Source: Thamnaconus septentrionalis
Taxonomy: Eukaryota > Chordata > Actinopteri > Tetraodontiformes > Monacanthidae
Length of the DNA: 64,000 nucleotides
Assembly: GCA_009823395.1 (NCBI GenBank)
Contig: CM020509.1
Coordinates: 14,113,001 to 14,177,000 of the forward strand
Reading direction: 5' to 3'
Position 1 is the first letter of the stretch. Every line of letters starts with the position of its first letter. A program made the position numbers and the translations under genes. This document shows, one piece after another, positions 1 to 13,560 of this stretch. The notes under the pieces were generated by a model. It worked only from the letters and a program-made list of their open reading frames with translations, was not told the origin of the DNA and did not search any database.

Positions 1-1184
1 AATGCAAGAGGATTCGGTCAAAATTGTCAGTCAATAATATCAGTCAGAAAAAAACAAAACCCCACATGGCATCAAAGAAAAGGGCGGGGTGGAATCCGCA
101 GCAGTGCCGCGCAAATGTTCAGAGCCTGCAGAGTAAACATGTGGTCTTTGAGAGCTCAGTAATTATTTCATTTGCCCTCATTTTTTATTACGAGCTGAAG
201 GTCGGAGTCTGGAAATAAATGCGAGCGAGTGGCAGGAAACGTCAGAAAGTGAGAGAAACTTCAAAGTCCTCTTTTGTTCAGGAACATTTGTGCCGCAGTG
301 ATGAGGAAAGAAGTCAGCGAGTCCCGGCCGTCTCACGCTAGACGCTCAGTTCACCATCAGACTCCAGCGTGCGCAGGCACCACTCTCAGTTTGAAGCCCC
401 GGCACGACCCTCAGCTGGGGAACACGCTGGAATCACATTTGGAGAATATTATTTTCTTTTTAATGCTATTTCAATTTCACGCCTGGGTTTTTAACCCTTT
501 CGGCGTCTAAAGTAGGAAACTACCAGGCGCTTTATAGATTTCCTGCGTATATAATCTTGATGGCCGCTTATCAAAACATCGTAAGACAAACTTTCTCATG
601 GACGACGTGTTTTCAGCGAGAGCGCCGGTTTGTTCTGGCGTCGGGCTGCAAAGAGCCGGGCCGACCAGAAACGGCAGTTTCAGTGCAGTGTGGAAACCAT
701 CAGCATGTTTTCTTTAATGATGGCAAGTGGCAGGTGACGGGGTGAATAGCCCTTTAATGCCAAAACGCCTAAACTCTGGCTCGTGGCCTCTGGCGGGCCG
801 ACGGCAGCAGCCGGGTCAAACCATCTGGCTGAGGCCGCGCAGAGCCAAACTGTCAGATCCATCCTGAAAATCCTGCACACTGTGCAAAGAAAAAAAATCA
901 AGCTGCCACTCATTCAGCAGAGAGACTTAAAGGCCAATCCTGTCATCTGCTGAGATCTCAATCCTGGATAAAGGTGCCAGAGAAATAAGTTTCCTGCGTC
1001 AGACCTTTTCTCTCCAGGCCGGCTAATCCAACTGGAATGCAGCCCGGCTGGGCCCAGATGCTGCATGGAACGCGTGCGAACGCACCTGTATTTATCGAGC
1101 AGATTTTGATCTCTGGACGAAAAAAAAAAAAAAAAACCCCAGGGCAAACATGTTGGAGGGGCAGACCTGGAGCCGAGAGTTAGA
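1..1184. other. Unique non-coding stretch
   Basis: No gene is recognised. Only short, mutually overlapping open frames are present and none resembles a known protein. A run of 17 A at 1120-1136 lies just before the GGAT repeat; it could be an old retrotransposon tail, but no SINE or LINE body is recognisable on either side. Confidence 0.6.
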
Positions 1185-1235
1185 GGATGGATGGATGGAT
1201 GGATGGATGGATGGATGGATGGATGGATGGATGGA
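1185..1235. repeat. (GGAT)n tetranucleotide microsatellite
   Basis: About 12.5 uninterrupted GGAT units. It explains the (WMDG)n and (SIHP)n open frames read through it on both strands, which are not genes. A pure tetranucleotide array of this length is probably length-polymorphic. Confidence 0.95.
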
Positions 1236-3049
<1,814 letters not shown>

Positions 3050-4072
3050 TGCCATACCATCCAGCAGCGCCTCTGTTGGGACAACTTATCTGCATAGCTT
3101 GCGGTTCCGCTAAAGAATCATAATACAATCAGTCCAGAGTGTATTTTGAGAGTCAGGAGAGTCAATCACATCACATCACATCACGTCGCAGATGTCCACT
3201 CAGCTCTGGTTACACACGCCGAATATCTGGCTTGAACATGTGGACAATCTATCAGGCCTCTCCGTCTCTCTTGACTCCATTCTGTTTTCTTTCCTCCGTC
3301 TGTTTTTCCCTCTTTTCGTACCTCCACTTATGTGTGAGTCTGGTTTCGCCATAAAATTCAGACCCCCCCCCGCACACCACCCCGACGAGTTATTTCTGTG
3401 GCATGTTCTGGAGCTCAGCTGATGGCGGCAGCGGCGGCGGAGCCTCGTGACGGCGTGAAGAAAGGGACTCACGCTGTCCCAAGCGTCAGCTCATTGAGTC
3501 CGGAAGCTGTGACGCAGCAGGTTTTCTGAATGGAAGCCGTTCCGGCAGTCAGTAATTATTTTACTTTTCACTCATCACTTCTAACAACCAGTATGTTCAA
3601 AAATTCCCGCTATTTTCTTGCTATTTTATTACAGTGCTTATTCGAATGAAGATAAACACCTTGTCTTACTGAGATTTTTATTCTTCTTCTTTACTCTGTG
3701 TGCTCTGCAGCGTCATTCATTTTTCTTTGCCAAAGCGACAAAAAACAGGTCAAAGTGCAAATGATGCAAAAGATATTGAGGACAAATTTGGGGGGAAAAA
3801 ATGGCTTTCTATGAGCTAACCAGGACCTTCCTGTATGCAGACACACCGAGGAGAAGGCGGCTCGGCGTGGCTGCACGCTGGAAGTGAGCGGCGCTCCTGC
3901 CTCCTGAGTTCTGAGGGCCTGTTTATTTACACGCCGTGTTTTCTCACATCCCATGTGGTTCTAATTGTGTGTTCTGGAAGCGGGACAAAGGGAGAGGAGA
4001 GAGTGAGTGGAGGAAGGAGGGGGTCAGGCAGATGGACGAGCGATGAATGGCAATAAATTCAGATTTTCTCAC
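3050..4072. other. Unique non-coding stretch
   Basis: Non-repetitive sequence apart from a short CATCA run at about 3166-3183. No recognisable exon. Open frames at 3139-3472 share their DNA in opposite orientations and look like chance. Confidence 0.5.
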
Positions 4073-4215
4073 CTGCGTCTTCGACGCCGGCGTCGACGAG
4101 GTCGTTAATCCCTCGACCTTCCCGCCGCTCGGAACGCCGCCGAGCCTCCGACTCGGAGCGCCGCCGTTGCGACTCCCTCTTGGCATGCGACGCCGGCTCC
4201 TCTGCCCCGAGCGCC
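4073..4215. promoter_or_regulatory. CpG-dense patch with a perfect 16-bp palindrome
   Basis: About 24 CpG dinucleotides lie in roughly 140 bases, far above the surroundings. TCGACGCCGGCGTCGA at 4081-4096 is a perfect palindrome. Read on the minus strand, an ATG at 4186 opens 38 codons that end at 4073 exactly on a consensus donor, CAG|GTGAGA, so a minus-strand first coding exon is possible. The predicted peptide (rich in G, S, R, P, T) resembles no family I know, and no partner exon was found. A small unmethylated CpG patch is the simpler reading. Confidence 0.3.
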
Positions 4216-5620
4216 CATATGATTCCTTTTATGTTCCAAACAAAGACCCGGGCTGTTTTTAAAAGGGGGGATTAAACCCAAAAGGTATGTATACACAGCC
4301 ATAACTCCCCCAAATTGGCCTTTTTTTTTTCAACAGAGAACCTCTTTACTGAGCCAATAAGGAGACCTGACCCGAATCAAGTCGCTCGTCATAAAACATG
4401 TTGTGGAGAGCGGGCGGCCAAACCCGCCAGCGCCGCGCTTCCACTCGAACGTCGTCCAAACGGGGACGGCTGTTAATTTTGCACTTTGTGTTTAGTCCAA
4501 AGTGTCTCTGCGGCAGCGGCTTCGTCGGCTTCCCGAGTGTTTTCAGGAGCTGTCGTCTTTTCTGGCAGCCCATGAACAAGGAGGGAAATCTGTAAGCGGC
4601 TATTTAGCGTGTTTACGCTCTGAGTGATTTCAGACGTCTCTGCCGCCGCTGCGTATCTGAATATAGACGTTTATGGAAGACGTCTGTTTGAACCCTCGCT
4701 GGAGGACTGGAGCTCCGTCTTCCAGAAGCTTGAATATCTTGTTGTCTTTATTTTGATTTTGAAGTTTCTTGACTTATATAAATAAATTCTCCACCATTAC
4801 TCCCATTCACAGCATTGAATGTTTAGTTGACTGCAAAGTTGAGCAGCCTCTTCAGGATCACTTGATCTCTCTTCCACTTGCTCCTGCTAAATTACAGTCA
4901 TTCTGCTCGAGCAGTGCAGTGCAGGTCCCTCTCCATCTTCTCCATTCTTTGCATCATTTGCACTTTGGGAGATAATCTCTCGCAGAGATGATGGGACAAT
5001 GGAAAAAATCCAAATCACAAAAATCTCAGTTAAACATTTTTAAACATATGGACAGTTAGAAGTGACGGAGAAAATATCTCCAAGGCATTTTTCTTTAAAT
5101 AGCTGCTTTCTGTGGTTCTGGCCAAGACGTCGTCCATTCAGAAACAGCTTCCTCTTCAGATGAGCTGATGCCTGGACAGCTTTCAGTGAGGAAAGCAGAT
5201 GTTTTCACAGACCTGGAACAGGAAGTCTGATCGATTGATTGGTGGCAGACTCCAATCAAACAGATGAAAGATTTTTATTGTGTCTGATTGCATCTGAGCT
5301 TTCCGACTTGCAGCTTTGCACCGCATCGTTCTCCTCCATCGGCAGGACAGATGAGGTTAAATGGGGTGTAAGTGGCCCAGATGTTTATCTTTCCCGCCTG
5401 CCTGGGCTTTTTGTGTTTGTCTGCATGTTGGCCGGTATGGTTGGTTTCTGCGCGGTTGCGGTCGACGCAGGTGACAAAACTGTGCTTAAACTTGGCTGCT
5501 TCAGAAGTTGGGAGTGGAGCGGGAGGCGTGCGGAGGTTCCCGGGGCTCATGTACCCCAAGCAAACAGCGCCGATAAGATCAGAGTGTCAGGAGCACAGCT
5601 GGAAGCCTTCCTGAGCTGAC
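4216..5620. other. Unique non-coding stretch
   Basis: No gene or interspersed repeat is recognised. The 126-codon frame at 5239-5619 overlaps antisense and shifted frames of similar length and has no recognisable domain. Confidence 0.5.
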
Positions 5621-5733
5621 CTCCCTCCCCGCCTCTCTCACATTCCTCCCCACCCTTCCCCTCCCCTCCCCGTTCTACCTCTGAAACATCTTCATCCGGC
5701 TTTAACTCGCCCCCTCCCTCTCCTCCCCCAATC
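5621..5733 (-). other. Polypyrimidine tract with a strong G-quadruplex motif on the minus strand
   Basis: The plus strand is almost all C and T. Between 5648 and 5671 it has five C-runs of 3-4 separated by one or two bases, so the minus strand has five closely spaced G-runs with loops of 1-2 nt, a textbook intramolecular G-quadruplex pattern. The tract could equally form an intramolecular triplex. No gene nearby lets a promoter role be argued. Confidence 0.6.
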
Positions 5734-6084
5734 ATCATGTCGCACAACGGCGGAGTTCATATTTTTCAAACCCCGCCGTCAAGTTCGGAGTTCCCAGAGC
5801 TCATTTTTCTCCCCCTTCCGCCCCTGAATTTTTTTTTGTTTTTTTTTTACTGCCTCCGCTCCCATCTTCCATCTCCTCCCGCTGCACCTCTCAGCAGGAC
5901 CTCAGTAAAGTGGGGTCAGCAGTTAGCATGTAATGCTATGTCTTCCCTCTGTTCCTCCCCTGCTCTTTGACCACGTTCATTAATACAAGCCTCTCTAAAG
6001 TGACCGATTGCCTTTCATGTTTTCCCCTGGGTCGTGTCCCGGGGCCTGACAGTAGACCTAACATTTCAGAGTCAGGCCGCTCTG

Positions 6085-6086
<2 letters not shown>

Positions 6087-6156
<70 letters not shown>
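6087..6156. repeat. (TG)35 microsatellite
   Basis: Perfect TG array of 70 bases. The poly-CV and poly-TH frames over 5936-6248 are its translations. Confidence 0.97.
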
Positions 6157-6159
<3 letters not shown>

Positions 6160-9100
6160 TTACATTTGTGAGTCTCCCTGTTTTAATAGCTTCAAGACAA
6201 AGCAAAAATAGCGCAAAGCAGCTGTGTTTGTTATCTTTCGGAACCTAATATAATATCGCCCTGGCACTGAGCTGATCAGGCGACCGACTTTCTCTTTATT
6301 TTGTCGCAAATGTGGTTGAAATAAGAAGAATAAAGGGGGAGAAAAGTGATGGAACAGGCGGTAACTTGAAACCGCTCGCCGTCTGTCACGTCTTGGAATG
6401 ATTGTCTCGTATATTTAGCCCAGCGAATGAGGACACAAAAACAGCTGCTGCTGCCAGCTCATTTTTTATTTTTGCCCAGCGTTGGTCCCCCCCGCTGTCA
6501 CTTAACCAGGCCCTTATCCGTAAATAATCTGCGCCGCTGACAGACTGCCGAGGCAGATCACACGCTGCAGAGCTCAGATATTATCTTTCGACAGTAAAAA
6601 CAACCCGGAAAACAGTCCAAAATTGAACTGATCTCGGGCTCAGCCCCAGTTTTGGGCCACGCAGACGTCGCCATTGTTGTGCAGCCGTCCCTCATGCCCA
6701 GTATTTATCTTCAGCCCCGTAACCCAATGACCTTTTTTGCCAAAAAAAGAGGCCCGTAATCTCTGCGGGAGCAGGATTAAACTTGGACATTTCCTATTTG
6801 ATGTGCAAACAGACCCTCTCGCCTCTTCCCTCTGTGGACCAAACCTCCATCACCACCATGGGGCTTTTTCATGGCAGTTTAAGGCGGAAGTGGTGGATTG
6901 ACAGGGGGCAACGGTCACTGTTAAAGTCATAAAAACCAGTAGTAGACATGATCCTTGTGTTGGAGCTTCCTAAAAAGAGATGTTTCATGTGTGTGTTTGA
7001 GTGTCAGTATTTTTAATCCCCCTTTTTTTAAGCGTACCTATGTTTAGCTTTTGCTTTTTTTGCAAGAAACTGTGATGTTGCCACTTTTGCTTCACTACGG
7101 TTGACAAGTTCCAAACGGTTTGTCCCTTCTAAAGACAGATTGTTATTCTCCCCCTACGTGGAAAGAACGACTCTATTGTGAGTGCAAACGTTGCTGCTGG
7201 GGAACTTTTATCAGAGCCAGCGTTAAAAAAACCAAAAAAAAAAACCTTGTCATGTTGTTTTAATGTTCAGTGTGCTTTGGAAATTGGATGGGTTTGTGCC
7301 AGAGTTCCCATCTTGGCCCTAAGTTGAAAAAAAAGAAAAGGTAAGATGCCTCAAAACAGATGCACATCTGTTTTTTATATAATGTTATTAATTAGTGGAT
7401 GTTCTATTTTAATAGAATAGAAGGCAAACTTAACTTTAATTTAGAGTGGGAGAGATGGGAGATATATGTTAGGATGGGGGCAGGGCAGGGGGCAGTGAGG
7501 AGGGTGGGCGGGGTCAGGGGTGCGTGCTGGGGTGATGATGGTTCCTCAACAGGCCCGATCAGTTCACTCAAGGGGGTCAAACGATCCCCGACCAGAAAAA
7601 AACGGATCGAATGACCGGCCTCTAATGGACCAGCGGCTGTCCGTCTGTCCACCTGTCAGTCTCCCAACCCGTCGGTGTGTTTACAGGTCCGCCGGCTGTC
7701 AATCATCAGTCACTTAGTCCCCTCTCCCTCGCAAAACACGCGCGCTCTTTGGCCCGGCCTCTCGGACCAGCGTCTGACCCCCAGGGGTTGATACCTGGAC
7801 TGGAGCTCCACGTCCAAGACGGAGCTGGATCGAGTTAGTCCAACTCTGCCTTTCTTTTCTTTCTCCTGTTTTTTTTGGGTTCACGCAGCACAAAAAAAAA
7901 AAACAACAACAAAAAGAGCCCGAGGTGGGCGTCTAACCTGGTTACACGCGGAGCAAACAAATGCGTCTCGGAACAGGAGCCGCGAGAGACGGGCTTTATG
8001 GATTTCTAAACAGCTCGCGATGCGGAACGCTGGACGTGCGGTGCAACGCTGGCTCATCCCCAGCACATGCCTGTGGTGGAAACCTATACATACTGTATCT
8101 CCGGAACACAAAAAAAAAAACCCATAAGGAACTTGAATACACAAACTCCCACTGTAGCAGAGAAGGTATAAAAAAAATAAACCAGTGCAGCTGAACAGCA
8201 TTTCGCTCTCCGCTGTGTTGTCTCCGACCAATTCCGCCTGGGATTTTCACCTCCTGTATACAAATCTGCTCTGCACACAGTTTGGCTACAATAAACCGCT
8301 TAAACCGAGCGTGTAAAAAAATAACGAAGTCGCTTCAACAACGTGAGACAGGCCTCCTACATCGTTGGAGACCCGCACCACCCTGGTTCACGGTCCGTCA
8401 CGGTTTTCATGTTTCACATGGAGAGTTCTGCCCCTTTGTGATGCCGTGTGCGTGACGCTGACAAGCCCTCGGTGAGATCGGGGCTCCGTGCCTTTGATGC
8501 GTTGGCGGACATGTGCGGGAATGACAGGGCGAGCAGGCGATTACATAATTTCAACGGTCGCGGCCCATGTACATGTATGCGTACGTTAGCTTGCGACTCC
8601 AGCGTGGCTGATTGAAGCAGACGGTAAACAGCGGCCTTCACTGCATGGAATCCCGCCCTTGTCTTAACACCGAGGCTGAGGCAGTCGGCCAGTGTTGTTT
8701 GGCCGCTCAGAGCGTCCAGACTGAAAATCTCCATCGGACTTAGCGCATTTATATCTTCAGTAGACATTGCTGGAATCTCCTACTTTAATCTCGGCCGTGC
8801 CCGGCCCATTCTCAGGCCCCGTCAGCGTTTTGTCACGGTCCCCTAAGTTTCCTTCAGACGCACAGAGGTATACCCTGTGGCATCTGGAGGAGACATGCAT
8901 GGATTTAATGGACCTGCAATATGAGGCCATGTGCAACAGTTCCGCGCGACTCCGAGGGGATTGCGTAGCGTGACGCATATTCCCGCATTCCAATGGGCGA
9001 GGGGCTTTAGGGGCACAAACAGAGAAAATCATACAATGTTTTAAATCATGAAAATGTTCAGCTCTTACCTGCACAGCCAGTTAAATTGTAGGTTGTGTTT

Positions 9101-11505
9101 TATGCCACTTTCATAAAATAGAAAAACTACACCATGCTGCTCTCAAGGAAGACTCAAAATAAGGACAGCTATTGCGCTTTAATAGCGTTAAAGATTGACA
9201 ATGTAATGTCGACATGACTCACAGCTCACACATCAAGATGAATGTGAAGATTAAATGCACTTCACATCTTTATCTTTTTTGTGTCTCTGCTTTAATTGTC
9301 AGGAAAACTGCTTCCTTTGCCAGTTTTCTTTTATCCTCCCCAGGTTTATAAGATCCTCCGCTCCACTCGAACTGAACCCCCACTTCTTGTCGGTTTCTCC
9401 AGCTCTTTGTGTAAACGGGTTCGACAGAGCAGAGCTCAGCCAAAACCTCCGCTGTCACTTTCAATCGAGGGGATCTCGGTGGTCGTCGGATGGGCGCTGC
9501 GGTCGTCCTGATTCAGTCAAGATGTTTCCACTGTGGAGGACTGTAATAATGTAACGCCACAATGAGGTTGCCAGCACGTAATTTGCGTCGGCGCACACAC
9601 CTACGAGCCGCACTTTAAGGGCTACGGTTCTCGTTAGTCGGACCGGGAGACTTTTCACTCGACGTCCGCTCGGTTTACCGTTTCACGGTGTCAAATAGCA
9701 GCCGGTCCTTTGGTCTGCTCCTCCTCCTTTCATTCCCTTGCTTAAGAGGAATTATAGCTGTCCAAAGCAATTGTCAAAAGAGGGCGGCATTGGAGGAGAA
9801 CGGTAGAAATCTCAGTGCCGTGTAGAACATGATCCTCGCTGCACCTTTCACCATCCGCTGACCCCCTTCATCGCATCTTCAGTTCCCCGCTCGGCCATCG
9901 TTCTTACTTTCATGGCTTCATTCGAGCCCAATCTTTGGGTTTTTTCAGCCATTATTACCGCAGATTTTTTGGTCATCCCTCCATCATCAGCCCTGTCTGT
10001 CTTCTCTCCCTTTCCAGTAAGAGTCGGCTAATATGGAGGAGGTATTCGGTGTCCTCTGTTATAATGGCTTGGGCCGAGAAAGACAAATAATGCAGAGCCA
10101 AAGTCATACATGAAACGCGATGCTATAATACCACCGTTTTTTTTGTTGTTCTGGGGTTGTGTAACCTCTATGGCTCCACAAAGGGAAAGTATATAAAACC
10201 GCAAGAAGCGAAGACTCTCTTCCACTTCTAAACCAAAATGCTATAAATGATATGAATCTGGACTTGGCGCCGGCTGTTCTTCTCTTCCACTCACTTGACC
10301 ATCGACTGACCAGGACCGACCCCAACATCTCTTGTTTTTTTTTGTTCCCCGTTCTGCTCTGCTCATTTCCTCCACACATCCCTCCCTGTATCCGCGGCCT
10401 CAGAACATTGACCCCGCCTCGGCTCATGTAGCTCGCTGCGTGTCACCAGAGACACGGGCTGCGGCCAAGTAGCGCTCTGTAAATTCCACCCCGAAAGCTT
10501 TTAATGAATCACGGGATCAGAGCACACGGTGTTAAATTTAGGCCTTCGTTAACCTCGCCGGCCGTGCCTCGCTCTCTGCCGTTGGTGCCTTAGGGAGCCG
10601 CGTGTGTGGGTGTAACGGCGGGGGGTTGATTGAGTCCAGAGGGCGGAGATGAGCAGAAGAATCATCACCTCATCCGAGGGGCAGATAGCCGGTAAATGGG
10701 CGCAGAGGTGGATGGCCGGGATAGAGTAGAGGGATGTATGGATGGACAGAGTGATGGGGGTGTCAAATGGTAGCACCTGGTCCCCCGAGGGTGAGGTGGG
10801 TGACAGGAGGAGTGATCCGGGGGGGTCAGAACCTCTGACAGGTGTGGAGGACGCATGCCATCTTGGCGGTGCTGGAGCCTCGGACACAGAGTGCCAGGCT
10901 GGATCTCTTTTAGAGGCTCTCTTCTGGGACCTCCCCTCCACCACCACCACCGACTGCAACCACCCAAACGTGTCGCTGGCAGCGAGCGCCATTAACCCAG
11001 CGCTCGCTGGCCAAAGTTGTGAAAGAGGCAAAAGTTGAGCCCAACCGAAGCGAGTTTTCCAGGTTTGACACAGGGACCAACTGACTCCCACTGCTGACTT
11101 TCCTATTGAGTTCAAATGCTGCAGCCATCTTTGCAGTCTTCTGCTGAACTGATGCTGCTGGTGGAGAAAAATTATTTCGTAAGAAATCTAAAAAAAAATT
11201 CAATTGAATTTGAACCCTTGCGCTTTTTTGACTTTTTTGAAGAAAGCCATGACGCTCAGTAAAGGGGATTTATTGTATAGTTGCACTGGTAAAGGCGCAG
11301 GCTGTCATCGTGAAGACACAGTTACCACCTCCTGCCTTTGAAGGCTTGAAATGGAGATAGAAACCTCGGGTCGCACCTTTGACACAGTAAATATGACAGA
11401 CAATCCTCTGCTTCCTCGAAGGTGTGACATCACTACAGAAGATACAGCGATTTTAAAAAATACTGTTAATTGACAACTGATATAAGTATCACTCTCGAGG
11501 AATTA

Positions 11506-11507
<2 letters not shown>
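6157..11507. other. Long unique non-coding stretch (5.3 kb)
   Basis: No exon, RNA gene or transposon is recognised. At 6400-6790 there is CpG-poor sequence with TAAT and Pbx/Hox-like cores, which could be a conserved non-coding element. Short A-runs occur at 7230, 7890 and 8108. The perfect 16-bp AT-rich palindrome AAATTCAATTGAATTT lies at 11196-11211. A minus-strand donor-like CAG|GTAAGA at 9065-9075 has no convincing exon behind it. The 188-codon minus-strand frame at 10549-11115 has other frames open inside it and no recognisable domain. Confidence 0.5.
7476..7533 (+). other. G-rich tract, G-quadruplex candidate
   Basis: Seven or more runs of three to five G, separated by short spacers, lie on the plus strand. 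This satisfies the usual G3+N1-7 pattern several times over. No associated gene is seen. Confidence 0.5.

Positions 11508-11588
<81 letters not shown>
11508..11588. repeat. (TG)40 microsatellite
   Basis: About 81 bases of perfect GT/TG, followed 100 bases later by a shorter imperfect TG run (11690-11718). Open frames of poly-CV/poly-TH here are artefacts of the repeat. Confidence 0.97.
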
Positions 11589-11589
<1 letters not shown>

Positions 11590-11814
11590 ATTTCGTGCTG
11601 GGGTCCTGGCAAAAAGGCCAGGATGCCAGGCACCAAGGAGAATGCAGGGAATGCTGTTTGCCCTTTCACAATGACCTGTGTTTGTCACTAGTGTGTCTGT
11701 GTGGGTGTGTGTGTGTGTACGAGAGTGAGAGATAAGTGAGATGTGTAAAGGAGTGAGCAAATGGCCTGGAAGACTTTATAAGGTCCCTGTGTAAACACAG
11801 CCACGCTGGACCTG

Positions 11815-12080
11815 AACCAGCCCAGCTCACCGGGCTAATACGCTTTCCGCGCCGGCTATTACAAATAGAATCTCATTATACCAAGCATGCAACCTCTTAC
11901 CACCGGGGTTTAGCGCGGAACTATTTCTAGTTTTCATCAAAATTCCCTCTACGTGGGGCTGTTGTGTCTGAGAGCCCTCTAATTGAAATTATCTCAGGCA
12001 ATCAAGATAGGCTTTGGACGCCGACTCTGCGGTATGAAATGGAAAGCAGATGTTTTTGTGGCTAATTAAGTCAAATATTT
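11815..12080. promoter_or_regulatory. Possible conserved non-coding element
   Basis: Low-CpG, non-repetitive sequence with homeodomain-type cores (CTAATTGAAATTA, GCTAATTAAG). It lacks microsatellites, unlike the DNA around it. This is a judgement from composition only; conservation cannot be seen in one genome. No coding frame of note is present. Confidence 0.2.
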
Positions 12081-12489
12081 CTTCCTCTGACATGTTTTTT
12101 TGCTAACCTCAGTTGTGTTTTCTTAACCTTTATGCTCCATAAGTTTTAAAGGGGGAGGAGGAGGAGGAAGAAAAGAAGACATCAAAGCTGCCGTGAGCTA
12201 ACGTGTTTGCAATCATCCCCGCGCTTTCTTGCAGGGAGCTGCGTTGGTCGAGGCCGTCCCTCATTGGTGATAAGTCTATCTGTTATTTATGCCCTGTGCA
12301 TGGAGAATCCGCCCTGGTGTTTAGCATCTGTCATGCTCTTATCAGAGAACGCTGGGGGGAGGGAGGGGTCGACGCTTCCTGATCGATTGGCCATTCCTGC
12401 TAAGTGGTTGCCCCCAATTTGTTAAACGGACAAGGCAGAAAGAAACGATTTGGCTCTCAAAGAGGGAATGTTCCCTTTGTGACGCATAC

Positions 12490-13370
12490 ATCAACTGACC
12501 GGAGGACACTAAAGGGGCCGGAGCAGCGGCGGTGTTGGTGGCGGCGTTGGCGGCGGAGGAGCGAAGGCCATGTTTGGGGAGCAGGAGAGGGCGGGAATGC
12601 TTTTGGCCCGCCGGTCGTCGCAGCGGCGGCGGTGCAGTCGGTGGGACGGTGTCGGGTTGACTGCTGATCCCGAGTTGCTAGCATTCCCGCCAGCCCCTCC
12701 CTAAAAACGCAACACCACCGCCCCGGCTCAGTAGCCCGGAAGGTCGGGGAGAGGGGAGAGGGTTTTGGCATGGAACCCACTGGGCGTTAAACCCTCATCC
12801 ACGTCTTGTTTGTCATACGGACAGAGGCACGCTAGCACGCTAATCCCTTTGTCCACGGCAGCAGAGAAGGACGCAACCACCTTCCAGACCCATGATAAAC
12901 ACACAGCCCTCAGAACAGGATCCCGCTGACGGCCCCCTCGGTGTTGACTGTCCCAAGGTCCTCTAGTACAAAAGCACGCCTGCACCCGAGCTAGCTGCGC
13001 GGCCTCAGACGTGTCCGCTACGCTAGCCGCTAGCGCGTGCAAGCTATTCTCGTCCGGCTGCTCATCTGTACAAAAAAAAGCACCGCGCTGCTTGTGTTAC
13101 ATATCGGACGTGGCCCGCGGAGGATTTCAAGGGCAGCCGGCTCCTAAATGTCACTGTCATTGTTGTCGGGGTCGCCGACTGCAAAAACGCCTAATAAACT
13201 CCCCCCCGCCCCCCCGCATGGGAATAATTGTCCTGGCGGCGGAGGAATGCGGCGAGTCTGTGTGTGGCCGAGCGTCGGGGCTCCGAGAGCCGAGCTTCTC
13301 CCTCCGGGGGGACGCTCGGCCGCGCTGCCCCGTCTGGCCTCACACACGTCGAGCCGTCAGGGCTGCTGGC
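12490..13370. promoter_or_regulatory. CpG-island-like domain
   Basis: Repeated CGG/CGC clusters at 12510-12660 and CpG-rich sequence from 13020 to 13360. In the latter I count roughly 37 CpG in about 340 bases at about 58 percent GC, an observed/expected ratio near 1.3. The domain includes a GC-rich foldback at 13266-13321. CpG-island promoters look like this, but I see neither a TATA-type core nor a recognisable first coding exon, so an unannotated promoter, an enhancer or a simple GC-rich patch all remain possible. Fish genomes have high background CpG, which weakens the inference. Confidence 0.35.
13266..13321. other. GC-rich foldback (11-bp perfect stem)
   Basis: GGCCGAGCGTC at 13266-13276 is the exact reverse complement of 13311-13321. 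The 34-nt interior holds a second small hairpin (GGCTC/GAGCC around CGA) and a short CCC/GGG pairing, so a branched structure is possible. The outer stem could extend by several pairs if G-U pairs are allowed in RNA. Confidence 0.55.
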
Positions 13371-13516
13371 AGAGTTAAGAGCCCCACTTTGCTGCTCTCT
13401 TTTTTTAACGGTCCAGCCCATAAACTGCAAAAGGACACTAATAAGGGGAGAGTAAGCGGAGGATAAGTGTGGATAAAAGCTAACGGTTTGAGCAAGTGTG
13501 TGTCGACAGGATGGAA

Positions 13517-13560
13517 TGTGTGAGTGTGTGTGTGTATGTGTGTGTGTGTGTGCGTGTGTG
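13517..13560. repeat. Interrupted (TG)n
   Basis: TG array with A and C interruptions, 44 bases. Interruptions suggest it is older and more stable than the pure arrays. Confidence 0.9.

Noticed and set aside
9065..9075. Minus-strand CAG|GTAAGA donor
   Set aside because: No open exon with a good acceptor behind it.
10549..11115. 188-codon minus-strand open frame
   Set aside because: Other frames are open across the same DNA, the protein is low in recognisable features, and part reads simple GATG-type sequence.
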